Positions 53,261 to 62,440 of a DNA stretch of 64,000 bases are shown one piece after another. Made by a program: the position numbers and the translations under genes. The notes under the pieces are model-generated. The model searched no databases, was not told the DNA's origin, and saw only the letters and a program-made list of their open reading frames with translations. This DNA comes from Paenibacillus herberti (GTDB lineage Bacteria > Bacillota > Bacilli > Paenibacillales > Paenibacillaceae), in the NCBI RefSeq assembly GCF_002233675.1, contig NZ_NMUQ01000001.1, positions 2,553,005 through 2,617,004 on the forward strand, written 5' to 3'. How positions within the stretch are numbered: the stretch's first letter is position 1; the number at the start of each line of letters is the position of its first letter.

Positions 53261-53998
53261 TTATGATTCTCCTAACTCCAACACTGATTCGCTGTTAATG
53301 ATCGTACCGTTATTTTTCCCTTCGCAAATTTCTTTCATTGAACCAGTTTTGTCAAAGTTGAACACATGTATCGGCAGGTTGTAGTCTCTGGCCAGGATGA
53401 AGGCCGACTGATCCATTACTTTTAAGTTATAGTTTAAAACATCGTTATAGTGGAGAGATTTAAATTTCCTTGCATCTTGCACAACCTTCGGGTCCGCATT
53501 CAGAACACCTTGTTTTGCAACGAGCAGAGCTTCACAATTAACCTCAATGGCCCTCTGAACAGATGGGTAATCGGTTGTAACGTAGGGCTGCCCATTTCCG
53601 CCTGCAAATATCACAATGTACCCCTGCTCCAGATGGTGAATGGCCCTTAAGCGGATGTATGGCTCAGCAACCGATGTAATTGGTATTGCGGTCATGACAC
53701 GGACTTCTTTGTTTGTCTTGGCTTTAAGGACTCCGCGAAGCATCAAGCTGTTAATGACGGTTGCGAGCGTCCCGATGTTGTCCGCTTCTGCTCTTTCTAT
53801 TCCCCAGCTTTCAGCCATATTACCTCGGAAAATATTCCCACCGCCAATGACCAGTGATACTTCAATACCTAAGTTAACGACGGACATAATTTCATTGGCA
53901 ATATAGTTCAATTTTTCGGGCTCAAACCCAAACTCCGCATTCCCGGCAACCGCTCCACCGCTTAGTTTAATCAGTACTCTTTTGTACCTAGTCAACAT
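53261..53998 (-). CDS. Divergent UMP-kinase-family protein (PyrH paralogue)
   Basis: 245 residues of the amino-acid-kinase fold. Compared with PyrH, KLSGGAVAG replaces KLSGEALAG, IGGGNIFRG and AEADNIGTLATVINSLMLRG are conserved, and FAGGNGQPYVTTDYPS replaces FAAGTGNPYFTTDTAA. The nucleotide site is largely kept while several UMP-site residues differ. It stands alone, not in the usual tsf-pyrH-frr setting, so it is a second copy with perhaps a new substrate. ATG 53998 has GGAGG 7 bases upstream. It sits behind a leader with a short ORF and a terminator hairpin (see leader entries), so it is probably inducible by slow translation. Confidence 0.85.
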   Translation of the reverse strand: MLTRYKRVLIKLSGGAVAGNAEFGFEPEKLNYIANEIMSVVNLGIEVSLVIGGGNIFRGNMAESWGIERAEADNIGTLATVINSLMLRGVLKAKTNKEVRVMTAIPITSVAEPYIRLRAIHHLEQGYIVIFAGGNGQPYVTTDYPSVQRAIEVNCEALLVAKQGVLNADPKVVQDARKFKSLHYNDVLNYNLKVMDQSAFILARDYNLPIHVFNFDKTGSMKEICEGKNNGTIINSESVLELGES

Positions 53999-54017
53999 TT
54001 GCACCTCCACGCATAAT

Positions 54018-54053
54018 AAAAAAAACACTAAAGCACGGAGGCTTTAGTGTTTA
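54018..54053 (-). terminator. Attenuator hairpin in the leader of the UMP-kinase-like gene
   Basis: Minus strand AACACTAAAGC/GCTTTAGTGTT (11 bp, six-base loop) then eight T residues, only 20 bases before the gene's ribosome site. The stop codon of the leader ORF (TAA, 54046-54044) lies inside the 5' arm. Confidence 0.85.
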
Positions 54054-54115
54054 ATGAAGCAAGAATATGAAAATGAAACAGTCGATGGATAGTAGACCGT
54101 CTGTTTCCATCTCAT
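54044..54115 (-). CDS. Putative leader peptide ORF, 23 codons
   Basis: ATG 54115 with GGAAGGAG 8 bases upstream. The peptide begins MRWKQTVYYP and ends YSCFIKH, rich in Tyr/Ser/Thr. Its stop codon is within the terminator stem, so a ribosome reaching the end would cover the 5' arm and prevent termination. The start region can also be folded into a long hairpin (54063-54119). Confidence 0.55.
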   Translation of the reverse strand: MRWKQTVYYPSTVSFSYSCFIKH

Positions 54116-54119
54116 ATTC
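54063..54119 (-). promoter_or_regulatory. Hairpin enclosing the leader ORF start
   Basis: GAATATGA pairs with TCATATTC and GAAACAG with CTGTTTC, forming an interrupted 15-bp stem that covers the leader start codon. An alternative inner pairing GATGG/CCATC competes with it. Confidence 0.6.
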
Positions 54120-54149
54120 CCACTCCTTCCAGAAAATTCTTTTCGATTT

Positions 54150-54178
54150 ATTTTATATGGAGTGGAGATCAAATGCAA
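54150..54178 (-). promoter_or_regulatory. SigA promoter of the leader/UMP-kinase-like gene
   Basis: Minus strand: TTGCAT (54178-54173), 17-base spacer, TAAAAT (54155-54150); RNA would begin near 54143, about 28 bases before the leader ORF. Confidence 0.65.
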
Positions 54179-54297
54179 CTAGTACGCCAATCGAAAACGA
54201 GCCTCTGTGATACGGCGAAAATGCCAGATTTGGCCCATTCCCAAGCATGCGGCGAAGTCAAAGCATCGCTGCGTCACGGCCTTGTTTTATTGACTAG

Positions 54298-54336
54298 TAA
54301 AAAAACACTAAAGCACAGGGCTCCAGTGTTTTCATG
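54298..54336 (-). terminator. Terminator of the sulfate transport operon
   Basis: Minus-strand AACACTGGAGC.../GTGCTTTAGTGTT imperfect stem followed by TTTTTTT. The sequence, including its flank ATGAGCAAG, resembles the attenuator 280 bases further on, as if one derives from the other. Confidence 0.75.
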
Positions 54337-54382
54337 AGCAAGTGAAATGTGAAATGCACCTCTGATCAAAAAAGTCCATCCA

Positions 54383-55462
54383 TTACAAACCCGCAAGCAC
54401 CTGATACCAGACGCCTCGCTTCGAGTAGAGCGTCTTTTTGACCTCTTTCCAACCTCCGAGGTAGTTGATGTCGAACAGCCCTGGCGGCGTTGTGTAGTTG
54501 CCTTTGACCTTCTCAGCTGCTTCCGGCTGAACTGGACGGAAGCCGTTGTCGGCCAAATAAAGCTGGGTCTCCTCGCTGCGCAGGAACTCCAGAAAAGCCT
54601 CGGCCACCTCGCGAGTACCGTGTTTATCGACGTTGCGGTCCACGACTGCAGCGGGATTCTCGATCAGAATCGTGTCCTGCGGGATGACGATATCATAAGG
54701 AACACCGCTGTTGATGCGCGCGATCAGCTCATTCTCATACGTGACGATTGCGTCGCCAACACCGTACTCAAACGCCGCCATCGAAGCGCGCCCGCTCTTG
54801 TCGAGCGACTCGATATTGGCATGGACGCGCTCGAGATAGGCTTTGGCATAGGCAGGGTCTTTACTGCCGGATTGCCGCTCCGATTCCTTGAGTCCAGCGC
54901 CATAAATCGCATTAATGTCCCACTGCGCGCCGCCGCTCGTCTGCGGATTCGGATAAAGCACCTTTACGCCAGGTTTCATTAAATCCTCCCAGCCTGAGAT
55001 GCCGAGCGGATTACCTTTGCGCGTCCCAATGACGGCGATTGATGTCGTAATATTACCCTTGTAAGGACCTTCGGTCCAATCATGCGTAATCAATCCTGCA
55101 TCACGGATACGGGTTAGATCACCTTCCATCGCCAGCACCGCCACATCTGCCTCGAAGCCGCCGATAATGGAACGAGCTTGCGTGCCGGACGCCTCATAGG
55201 ATTCCTGAAATACGACTGTTTGGCCGGTTTTGTCCTTCCATTCCTGCTGAAACTTCGGTAGCAGCTCCGCAAATACATCCTTTACGACGGAGTAAGCTCC
55301 GATAACAAGCGTTACATCCCCCGCCGCTGGTGCATTCACATCAAGCGGCTCCGAGCCGCTGCCGCTCGTGCAGCCGCTCAACAGCGCCAGCACGAGCAGC
55401 ATGCTCCAGCTCAACCCGGCCATCCTTCGCAGGGCAGGCTTGCGGTTGTTCTTTCTTTTCAT
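54383..55462 (-). CDS. sbp: Sulfate/thiosulfate-binding lipoprotein
   Basis: 359 residues. Lipoprotein signal with LLVLALLSGC, then the periplasmic-type binding fold: VTLVIGAYSVVKDVFAELLP, VFQESYEASGTQARSI (anion-binding SGTQ), NPQTSGGAQWDINAIYG and GDAIVTYENELI, all typical of sulfate-binding proteins. ATG 55462 with GAGGG 9 bases upstream is preferred over a GTG three codons earlier. Last gene of the operon, an order that differs from sbp-first arrangements. Confidence 0.92.
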   Translation of the reverse strand: MKRKNNRKPALRRMAGLSWSMLLVLALLSGCTSGSGSEPLDVNAPAAGDVTLVIGAYSVVKDVFAELLPKFQQEWKDKTGQTVVFQESYEASGTQARSIIGGFEADVAVLAMEGDLTRIRDAGLITHDWTEGPYKGNITTSIAVIGTRKGNPLGISGWEDLMKPGVKVLYPNPQTSGGAQWDINAIYGAGLKESERQSGSKDPAYAKAYLERVHANIESLDKSGRASMAAFEYGVGDAIVTYENELIARINSGVPYDIVIPQDTILIENPAAVVDRNVDKHGTREVAEAFLEFLRSEETQLYLADNGFRPVQPEAAEKVKGNYTTPPGLFDINYLGGWKEVKKTLYSKRGVWYQVLAGL

Positions 55463-55473
55463 CGCATTCACCC

Positions 55474-56538
55474 TCAGATGATGACTGGCATGGGATCAAC
55501 TTTAAGCTTGTTCTCCATGATCCAGCTGTTGGAGTCATTAAACAGATAGGCACGATGGATAAGAATATCCACAGGGTCACCCGGCTTTAGCACTTCCTTC
55601 TCCAGCGAGCGATAGGTAATCAGGCGGATATCACCGATTTCCAACTCGACCATCCATTCACTGCCGCGAAAATGGATATGGCGGACCAGCCCTCTCATAG
55701 CAGCGGAAGCCAGCGTAATCTCGCCAGGTTTGCCGATCTCGATATATTCCGGACGAATCAGCCCTTTTGTGCCACTCCAGGCTGCCGCTTCCTCAAAACC
55801 TGTGAGTGAAGAGATGTTGGCAACCGTCGTTGATTCACCGATAAACTCCGCCACGAACTGAGTTTGCGGATTTTTGTAAATATCCCAAGGTGTACCCTTC
55901 TGCTCCAGCCGGCCCTTGCTAATGATCATGATTTCGTCCGCTACCTCAATTGCCTCTTCCTGATCATGTGTGACAAAAATGGAGGTGATACCAACGCGCT
56001 CGATCATCTCCTTGAGCCAAGTGCGCAGCTCCGAGCGGATCTTCGCATCGATCGCTGCGAACGGCTCATCGAGCAACAGCAACTGCGGCTCCGGCGCCAA
56101 GGCGCGAGCGAATGCAACACGCTGGCGCTGGCCGCCGGACAGCTGGGCTGGATAACGATGCTCGAAGCCTTTTAATCCGGTCAGCTCGATCAAGCTTTGC
56201 ACGCGCTCCTTGATCCCGTCTTTCGGGAGCTTTTTGACCTTAAGGCCAAACGCCACATTCTCAAACACTGTCATATGCTTGAACAGCGCGTAGTTCTGGA
56301 ACACAAAGCCGATTCCACGCTCCTGCGGAGGCAAGTCATTCACTCTCTGCCCATGGAAAATAATATCGCCAGAGCTTGGCGTCTCAAGCCCAGCCAGCAT
56401 GCGCAGAATGGACGTTTTGCCCCCGCCGCTCGGGCCGAGCAGGCCTATCAGATGCCCTTTTTGAATGCCAAAGCTTACATCTTGGACCGCCTGAAAATCG
56501 CCAAAAGATTTGCTCAAGCCCTTGACCTCGATATGCAT
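55474..56538 (-). CDS. cysA: Sulfate/thiosulfate import ATP-binding protein
   Basis: 354 residues. Walker A GPSGGGKTS, signature LSGGQRQRVAFARAL, Walker B LLLDEPFAAID, switch His in FVTHDQEEA. The C-terminal TOBE-like domain (about 240-354) is typical of CysA. One base separates it from the cysW stop. Confidence 0.94.
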   Translation of the reverse strand: MHIEVKGLSKSFGDFQAVQDVSFGIQKGHLIGLLGPSGGGKTSILRMLAGLETPSSGDIIFHGQRVNDLPPQERGIGFVFQNYALFKHMTVFENVAFGLKVKKLPKDGIKERVQSLIELTGLKGFEHRYPAQLSGGQRQRVAFARALAPEPQLLLLDEPFAAIDAKIRSELRTWLKEMIERVGITSIFVTHDQEEAIEVADEIMIISKGRLEQKGTPWDIYKNPQTQFVAEFIGESTTVANISSLTGFEEAAAWSGTKGLIRPEYIEIGKPGEITLASAAMRGLVRHIHFRGSEWMVELEIGDIRLITYRSLEKEVLKPGDPVDILIHRAYLFNDSNSWIMENKLKVDPMPVII

Positions 56539-56539
56539 G

Positions 56540-57337
56540 TCAGTGCACTTCCCTTCGCTTTTTGGCCCATTCCATCAAGAGTAGCAGCCCTACTGAAAAT
56601 GCAGCCAGCACAAGCGCAACACCGCTTGCCGCCAGTACATTGAAATTTTCTACATCCTGATACACCAGCGTTGTTGCCGTCTGGGTCAGGTTCATAATAT
56701 TGCCGGATACAACGAGCACGGCGCCGAACTCGCCCAGCGTACGGGCGACTGTCAGTACGACTCCATAAATGACGCCCCAGCGGATCGAAGGCCAGGTTAC
56801 TTTCCAAAACGTGTACCAGGAGTACGAACCAAGCATAGTGGCCGCTTCCTCCTGCTGGCTGCCGATCTCCTGCAGCACTGGCATCACCTCTCGCACCATG
56901 AGCGGGAAGGTGACAAAAAGGGTGGCAATAACCATGCCCGGCAGCGCGTACACAATTTTGACGCCTGCCCCCTCCAGCATCGCGCCGATGACCGTGTCCG
57001 GTCCAACGAGCAGGACGATCATAAGGCCGCCGATGACCGGCGATACGGCATAGGGCAAGTCGACGATGCTGTTCAGCAGCCCTTTGATACGAGGATGCAG
57101 CCAAGGCGCGCGAACCAGATAAATCGATAACATGACGCCAAACACCGTATTAATAACGGTAACAATCACAACGATAATACCTGTCATCATCAACGCGTGT
57201 ATCGCTTCCGGCCTTGTCAGCGCCTCTACTAAACCTCCGACTCCATCCTGGAGTGCGCCTGAGGCTATTTTGAACAGTGGAATAACGATTAACAGCAAAA
57301 ACACTGCATAAGTGAGACCAATCCAGAGCCTTCTCAT
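56540..57337 (-). CDS. cysW: Sulfate ABC transporter permease CysW
   Basis: 265 residues, six membrane helices. The EAA loop is VMPVLQEIGSQQEEAATMLG then WYTFWKVTWPSIRWG, which contacts CysA. Start ATG 57337 overlaps the cysT stop (ATGA). Confidence 0.93.
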   Translation of the reverse strand: MRRLWIGLTYAVFLLLIVIPLFKIASGALQDGVGGLVEALTRPEAIHALMMTGIIVVIVTVINTVFGVMLSIYLVRAPWLHPRIKGLLNSIVDLPYAVSPVIGGLMIVLLVGPDTVIGAMLEGAGVKIVYALPGMVIATLFVTFPLMVREVMPVLQEIGSQQEEAATMLGSYSWYTFWKVTWPSIRWGVIYGVVLTVARTLGEFGAVLVVSGNIMNLTQTATTLVYQDVENFNVLAASGVALVLAAFSVGLLLLMEWAKKRREVH

Positions 57338-58161
57338 GTCCGCTTCCTCCTGCCCTGGACGATATTGATGCCCCATAGGATTAGGAAGCTGAGTGTCAGC
57401 AGCAATACAGATACCGCTGCCGCAGCCTGAGTTTCATCGCTCTCAATCTGGCCGAAAATATAAACCGACGCAACAAGCGTGCGTCCGGGAATATTACCTG
57501 CTACCAGGACGACCGCTCCGAACTCGGCAAGCGCCCGGGAAAAAGCCAACATGCCACCACTGATAATTCCCGGCAGCATCGTCGGAAGAATGACCTGGAA
57601 AAACGTCCTCGATCGCGAAGCACCCATCGTATAAGCCGCTTCCTCTTCGGAGGCTTCCATCTCCTCTAACAGCGGCTGCACGCCGCGGATGACAAAGGGG
57701 AAGGTGACAAACAGCATAGCGATGACGATTGCAGGTTCATGAAAAACAATTTCCAAACCGAACTTTGCTGCAGTCTGACCCGCCCAGCTGTTCGGTCCGA
57801 GCAGCAATAGAATCATCAAGCCGCCGACAGCCGTCGGAAGCGCAAACGGCAGATCCACTAAGCTGTTCAGCAACCGCCGTCCCGGAAACTTGTAGCGGAC
57901 CAACACCCAGCCAATGATCGTGCCTAGTACAACGTTGATTAGCGCGGTTATGACCGCTATCCGGACGGTTAGCAACACCGCTTTCCAAGCGAGAGGGTCA
58001 GTAATGCTGTCCCCGAAAGCGCTCCAGCCAAGCGAGAACGACTGAACATAGATGCCGAAGATCGGCAGAATGACAAGAAGAAAGAAATAGAGCAATATTG
58101 CCGATCGGAAGCCGAAGCTCCACCAGCTGTTGCGTAGCCTGATGTTCACGTTCTCGTCCAT
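57334..58161 (-). CDS. cysT: Sulfate ABC transporter permease CysT
   Basis: 275 residues, six membrane helices, EAA loop VQPLLEEMEASEEEAAYTMG followed by RSRTFFQVILPTMLPG. First gene of the operon. AGGAGG directly abuts the ATG at 58161, so the true start may be the GTG four codons on. Overlaps cysW. Confidence 0.92.
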   Translation of the reverse strand: MDENVNIRLRNSWWSFGFRSAILLYFFLLVILPIFGIYVQSFSLGWSAFGDSITDPLAWKAVLLTVRIAVITALINVVLGTIIGWVLVRYKFPGRRLLNSLVDLPFALPTAVGGLMILLLLGPNSWAGQTAAKFGLEIVFHEPAIVIAMLFVTFPFVIRGVQPLLEEMEASEEEAAYTMGASRSRTFFQVILPTMLPGIISGGMLAFSRALAEFGAVVLVAGNIPGRTLVASVYIFGQIESDETQAAAAVSVLLLTLSFLILWGINIVQGRRKRT

Positions 58162-58228
58162 CCTCCTAAGCTCGTGCCCCCGAAGGTACGATTCATTGCT
58201 GTTTAATCCCCATAAATCCGAGTGCTCG

Positions 58229-58293
58229 TAATATTCCTATTAGGTTACTTGGTATTTTACAATAATGTAGCAGAATATGCCTTGTCTAGTCAA
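58229..58293 (-). promoter_or_regulatory. Sulfate operon promoter with operator-like palindrome
   Basis: Minus strand: TTGACT (58293-58288), 18-base spacer, TACATT (58269-58264). Just downstream of the expected start, 58229-58248 reads TAATATTCCTATTAGGTTA, an imperfect palindrome reminiscent of CymR-type sulfur-control sites. CymR control is inferred only. Confidence 0.5.
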
Positions 58294-58476
58294 TGTAAAA
58301 GTGTTAGGTGCTACTTGTTAGGTCGACCCGGGTCTGCATTGGATGGCTTTGGTCGGCGGGACAGCGCACGGTGGGGTGATAGCTGTTGGCAGTCAACTAC
58401 ATAGCATTCTGTCTGAGCCGGCGATGGTGGCACCCGCTAATAAAAATGAGCGAACCAGCGGGCCTAATGTTAACGG
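58294..58476. other. Spacer between the sulfate operon promoter and the insertion sequence
   Basis: No gene recognised; short open frames lack support. Confidence 0.4.
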
Positions 58477-58485
58477 AACTGAGAA

Positions 58486-60011
58486 CTAAGCTTTACCCAC
58501 AACATTTCCAGGAAATTGAAAATCATAAAAGGGTGTCCCCTCGCAGACAAAGTCGGTATGATAAGTGAAAAAGAAGATAAGGGCAGGCGGATGAAATGTC
58601 GAATACCCGAGCAACTTCCTCTTTACTCACACCGGACTTTGAATTTTTTCGTCGCATGTACATCCATTGCGGACGGACGCTGAACCGATTCATTCAGACC
58701 ATGAAGACGCTATCCCATAATCCGGGCGCCTCCATTGCAGAGGTCAGTCAGGATGCAGCGGAAGCCAAAGCCATCTCTCGTTTGTTGCAGAATTCAGAGA
58801 TAAACGAAGAAAATGTGATGAATGCCTATCGGACCGAAACGCTTCGGCAGATGAAGCAAACAGGCGAATATATGTTCCTGTGCGTGCAAGATACGACCGA
58901 AATCAAGTTTGGAAATCGGGGAAAGACGCCTGGACTTGGTGCGTATAACCGCGAGCAAACCAAAGGGTTGCTGGTGCATTCCGCACTAGTACTTACGCCA
59001 TCCGGACTCCCGATGGGCCTCCTCCATCAAAAGATTTGGGCGCGCGAACTGGGGCTCAAAGCTCAGCGGAAAGTCAGTCGTCCCTACGAAGAAAAAGAAA
59101 ATTACAAGTGGACCGAGACAGCGCAAGCCAGCGTCCAGGGTCTCCCTTCGGACATGCACCTCATTCATGTGGGAGACCGGGAAGCGGATTTCTTTGAGTT
59201 CTTGTCTACGTTGCAGGCGGACAACCAATCGTATGTGATTCGTTCCATGCAAAACCGCATCACAGAAGCCGAAGGACGCATGTGGGACGATGTGTGCAAG
59301 CAGCCGGTAGCGGGTGAGATTGTCGTATCCATTCCGCGAGATACGCGCCGCGGGGTGCCCACTCGGGAAACGACTCTGGCAATCCGCTTCTTGACCGATA
59401 CCGTACAGGTACCGGCCCACTTGAAACAAAAGCGCGCCGGGTATTCACCGCTCACCTGTACCATCATTCATGCCGTGGAAACGACACCGCTTGAGGGACA
59501 AGCGCCCATCGAATGGTTTTTATTCACCAACCTCCCGATCACGACGGTAGACGAGGCGAGCGAAAAAGTGGCGTGGTACGTCCAACGCTGGAAGATCGAG
59601 CGATTCCATTACATTTTGAAGAGCGGTTGCGAAATTGAAAAGATGCAAGCACGTGATGGGGATCGGCTGAAGAAACTCATCTTGTTCTATTCCATTATTG
59701 CCGCTCAACTTCTGCATCTGACCTATCTGGCTCGTCAACAGCCAGACGCGCCGTGTACTGAAGTCATGAACGACGAGGAATGGAAGGTGCTTCACCGCAT
59801 TGCTTATAAGACCAACACGCTCCCCCCAAATCCACCTACGTTGCATGAAAGTGTAATGGCACTGGCCAAACTCGGTGGCTTTTTGGGACGAAAAGGTGAC
59901 GGCGATCCCGGAGCCAAAGTGCTCTGGCGCGGCATTCGAGCCTTCCAAACTGTCTTCGAAAGCTATCGCTATTTATTGTAATTTATTTCCTGTGCTGTGG
60001 GTAAAGCTTAG
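58486..60011 (+). mobile_element. Complete IS4-family (IS50-group-like) insertion sequence, 1526 bp
   Basis: Terminal inverted repeats CTAAGCTTTACCCACAACA (left, from 58486) and the complement of TGCTGTGGGTAAAGCTTAG (right, to 60011), with one mismatch over 19 bases. Flanked by a perfect 9-bp target duplication AACTGAGAA (58477-58485 and 60012-60020). One intact transposase gene. Intact ends and duplication point to recent insertion. Confidence 0.93.
58596..59981 (+). CDS. IS4-family transposase
   Basis: 461 residues, DDE transposase. The first catalytic Asp lies in CVQDTTEIKFG, the second in HVGDREADFFEFL, and the Glu in WKIERFHYILKSGCEIEK (the YREK-like region). The Tn5-type N-terminal DNA-binding region (FRRMYIHCGRTLNRF, AEAKAISRLLQNSEI) and C-terminal LGGFLGRKGDGDPGAKVLWRG are intact. 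Ribosome site GGCGGATGAA before ATG 58596. No frameshift or stop, so probably active. Confidence 0.93.
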   Translation: MSNTRATSSLLTPDFEFFRRMYIHCGRTLNRFIQTMKTLSHNPGASIAEVSQDAAEAKAISRLLQNSEINEENVMNAYRTETLRQMKQTGEYMFLCVQDTTEIKFGNRGKTPGLGAYNREQTKGLLVHSALVLTPSGLPMGLLHQKIWARELGLKAQRKVSRPYEEKENYKWTETAQASVQGLPSDMHLIHVGDREADFFEFLSTLQADNQSYVIRSMQNRITEAEGRMWDDVCKQPVAGEIVVSIPRDTRRGVPTRETTLAIRFLTDTVQVPAHLKQKRAGYSPLTCTIIHAVETTPLEGQAPIEWFLFTNLPITTVDEASEKVAWYVQRWKIERFHYILKSGCEIEKMQARDGDRLKKLILFYSIIAAQLLHLTYLARQQPDAPCTEVMNDEEWKVLHRIAYKTNTLPPNPPTLHESVMALAKLGGFLGRKGDGDPGAKVLWRGIRAFQTVFESYRYLL

Positions 60012-60020
60012 AACTGAGAA

Positions 60021-60250
60021 GCGTTAATCACGGTAAATGAGCTCGTTTTCTGAGCTAACGACACTGAGAGAGCTTATTTGATCCTTTTGCCTAAAAAAGT
60101 CGATTTCAGCAGGGAATAACGCGTCTCAGTTTCCGTTACAATTTCAATTGTATTCATTCTGGCCACATAGCGCTCCTGAGTTCCGTTAGCCCATCCACGT
60201 TCCCTCCTGCGTTCGAAATCCACGCAAAAAAAGGGGCCCCCTCCTTGGGA
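60021..60250. other. Intergenic, probable dispersed-repeat sequence
   Basis: Contains AACGGAACTCAGGAGCG on the minus strand (near 60166-60185), similar to the insertion target TAACGGAACTGAGAAGCG, suggesting copies of one short element. No gene supported. Confidence 0.4.
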
Positions 60251-60304
60251 AAAACGCAAAAAAGCTGTCCCATCGCCATTTTCATGACAATTGGGACAGC
60301 CCTT
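60251..60304 (-). terminator. Terminator of pgi-yigZ
   Basis: Minus-strand GGGCTGTCCCA/TGGGACAGCTT stem with TCATGA-containing loop, followed by TTTTTT. Confidence 0.85.
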
Positions 60305-60333
60305 ATCCGTCGCTCAAGCACCAGTCGTTCAGC

Positions 60334-60978
60334 TCAGGCTGAAGCGTTCGAAGTCGAGGTGACATAACGCGATTCGCCGGCCACTATGACCGCCTGGCCT
60401 TGCGTAAAATCTGTCATCCACGCCATAAAGCGCTCCCCTTCTGCCGCCAGCGGCAGGCAGGTTAGGGTGACGCGATCAGTGAATTCAACTCCACCGACAA
60501 GCACGCCACGGGCATGCAGCTCATTTTCCAGCTTACCGTACCAGGTATAGTCCACCTCAACGATGATCTCCTGATGCAGCATGTTGGTGATGGGACCTGC
60601 CGCCTCGATTGCCGCGACTGCCCCATCCGTGTAGGCACGGATGAGGCCGCCTGCGCCGAGCATGATACCGCCGTAGTAGCGGGTCACAACGATCGCGACA
60701 TTTTTGAGACCCTGATGTTTGATGACCTCCAGGATCGGTTTGCCCGCCGTGCCGCTCGGCTCGCCGTCATCGGATTGCTTCTGGAATTCGTCCCGCTCCC
60801 CGACGACATAGGCCGAGCAGTTATGCGTGGCGTGCCAGTGGAGCTTTTTGATCTCCTCGATGAAAGCGACCGCTTCCGCCTCGCTGCTCACCGGCCGCCC
60901 GTGGCCGATGAAGCGGGACTTTTTGATGACGATTTCTTTGGAGCCGGGCTCCCCCAGCGTTCGGTAGCTATCTAACAT
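60334..60978 (-). CDS. yigZ: YigZ/IMPACT family protein
   Basis: 214 residues. IMPACT domain: KKSRFIGHGRPVSSEAEA, HWHATHNCSAYVVG, SDDGEPSGTAGKPILEVI broken only by the usual residues, and IVVTRYYGGIMLGAGGL, all diagnostic. A C-terminal DUF1949-type ferredoxin-like domain follows (about 140-205). Cellular role poorly defined (translation or proteolysis control proposed). 18 bases after pgi, same operon; weak ribosome site. Confidence 0.92.
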   Translation of the reverse strand: MLDSYRTLGEPGSKEIVIKKSRFIGHGRPVSSEAEAVAFIEEIKKLHWHATHNCSAYVVGERDEFQKQSDDGEPSGTAGKPILEVIKHQGLKNVAIVVTRYYGGIMLGAGGLIRAYTDGAVAAIEAAGPITNMLHQEIIVEVDYTWYGKLENELHARGVLVGGVEFTDRVTLTCLPLAAEGERFMAWMTDFTQGQAVIVAGESRYVTSTSNASA

Positions 60979-60996
60979 AGGCGTTGGCTTCTCGCC

Positions 60997-62346
60997 TTAC
61001 AGGCGGGCTTCCAGCTCCGCTTTCTCCTTCTCGTAACCGGGCTTTCCGAGCAAAGCGAACATGTTTTTCTTGTAGGCTTCTACACCTGGTTGGTCGAACG
61101 GATTCACGCCGAGCAGGTAACCGCTGATGCCACAAGCTTTCTCGAAGAAGTATACGAGGTAACCGAAGGTGTACGGCGTCATGTCGGCGATGTTCACAAC
61201 AAGGTTCGGTACTTGGCCGTCCGTATGGGCCAGCAGCGTTCCTTCGAATGCCTTCTTGTTGACGAAGTCCATCGTTTTACCAGCAAGGAAGTTCAGGCCG
61301 TCCAAATCATCGGGATCGCTGCCGATTGTAATCTGCTCCGTAGGCTCACCTACTTGGATAACGGTCTCGAACAGGTTGCGGTTGCCCTCTTGAATAAATT
61401 GACCCATGGAATGCAGGTCGGTCGAGAAGTCGACTGCCGCTGGGAAAATACCTTTGTGATCTTTGCCTTCGCTCTCGCCGTACAGCTGCTTCCACCATTC
61501 CGATACGAAGTGCAGCGCTGGCTCGTAGTTAACGAGGATTTCCGTTGCTTTGCCTTTGCGGTACAGGGCGTTGCGCGCCGCTGCATATTGATAAGCTTCA
61601 TTCTCAGCTACGCTCGGGTTGCTGTATTCCTTGGAAGCATCAGCCGCGCCTTGCATCATGGAATCGATGTCGATGCCTGCAGCTGCAATTGGCAGCAGGC
61701 CTACAGCCGTCAGGACGGAGTAACGTCCGCCAACATCATCTGGAATGATGAAGGACTCATAACCTTCTTCGGTCGCAAGCGTTTTGAGAGCTCCGCGAGC
61801 TTTATCCGTCGTTGCGTAGATGCGGCCTCGTGCTTCTTCTTTACCGTATTTTTTCTCCAGCTGCTCACGGAACACGCGGAAAGCCAGTGCTGGCTCCGTC
61901 GTTGTGCCGGATTTGGAGATAACGTTGATGGACCAGTTTTTGCCTTCAAGCGCTTGAAGCAAATGTGTTACATATGTGGAGCTGATGTTATTGCCTGCAA
62001 AAAAGATTTGCGGCCCTTTGCGCTCGCCATTCGGCAGCACATTATAGAAGGAATGCGACAGCATCTCGATAGCTGCGCGCGCGCCCAGGTAAGAACCGCC
62101 GATACCGATAACAACAAGCGCATCAGAATCGGAACGGATTTTGTCCGCAGATGATTTAATACGAGCGAACTCTTCCTTGTCATAAGCGGTCGGAAGATCG
62201 ATCCAGCCCAGGTAGTCGGAACCTGCTCCGGTTCCGTTATGAAGTTGCTCGTGGGCAAGACGAATCGGGCCCTCAAGGTTATCGATTTCATTTTGTCCCA
62301 GGAAACCAAGCGCTTTGCTGTAGTCGAATTGAATAGTTTTGCTCAT
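60997..62346 (-). CDS. pgi: Glucose-6-phosphate isomerase
   Basis: 449 residues, the short Firmicute form. [29 protein letters not shown] and [16 protein letters not shown] are the substrate-binding motifs; [13 protein letters not shown] and catalytic Glu/His/Lys segments are present. ATG 62346 with GAAGGAGG upstream; longer in-frame starts have none. Promoter upstream at 62441-62469. Confidence 0.96.
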   Translation of the reverse strand: MSKTIQFDYSKALGFLGQNEIDNLEGPIRLAHEQLHNGTGAGSDYLGWIDLPTAYDKEEFARIKSSADKIRSDSDALVVIGIGGSYLGARAAIEMLSHSFYNVLPNGERKGPQIFFAGNNISSTYVTHLLQALEGKNWSINVISKSGTTTEPALAFRVFREQLEKKYGKEEARGRIYATTDKARGALKTLATEEGYESFIIPDDVGGRYSVLTAVGLLPIAAAGIDIDSMMQGAADASKEYSNPSVAENEAYQYAAARNALYRKGKATEILVNYEPALHFVSEWWKQLYGESEGKDHKGIFPAAVDFSTDLHSMGQFIQEGNRNLFETVIQVGEPTEQITIGSDPDDLDGLNFLAGKTMDFVNKKAFEGTLLAHTDGQVPNLVVNIADMTPYTFGYLVYFFEKACGISGYLLGVNPFDQPGVEAYKKNMFALLGKPGYEKEKAELEARL

Positions 62347-62440
62347 GACAAAAATGCCTCCTTCAATATCGGGCGAAACCACCCGTATAAGCTCGTGTCC
62401 GGCCATTCGGGCCAGTCCCAGCGCCTTGCAGCATGTCCTA

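Noticed and set aside
60074-60259. 61-codon minus-strand frame next to the insertion sequence
   Set aside because: No ribosome site; sequence looks like a dispersed intergenic repeat rather than a gene.
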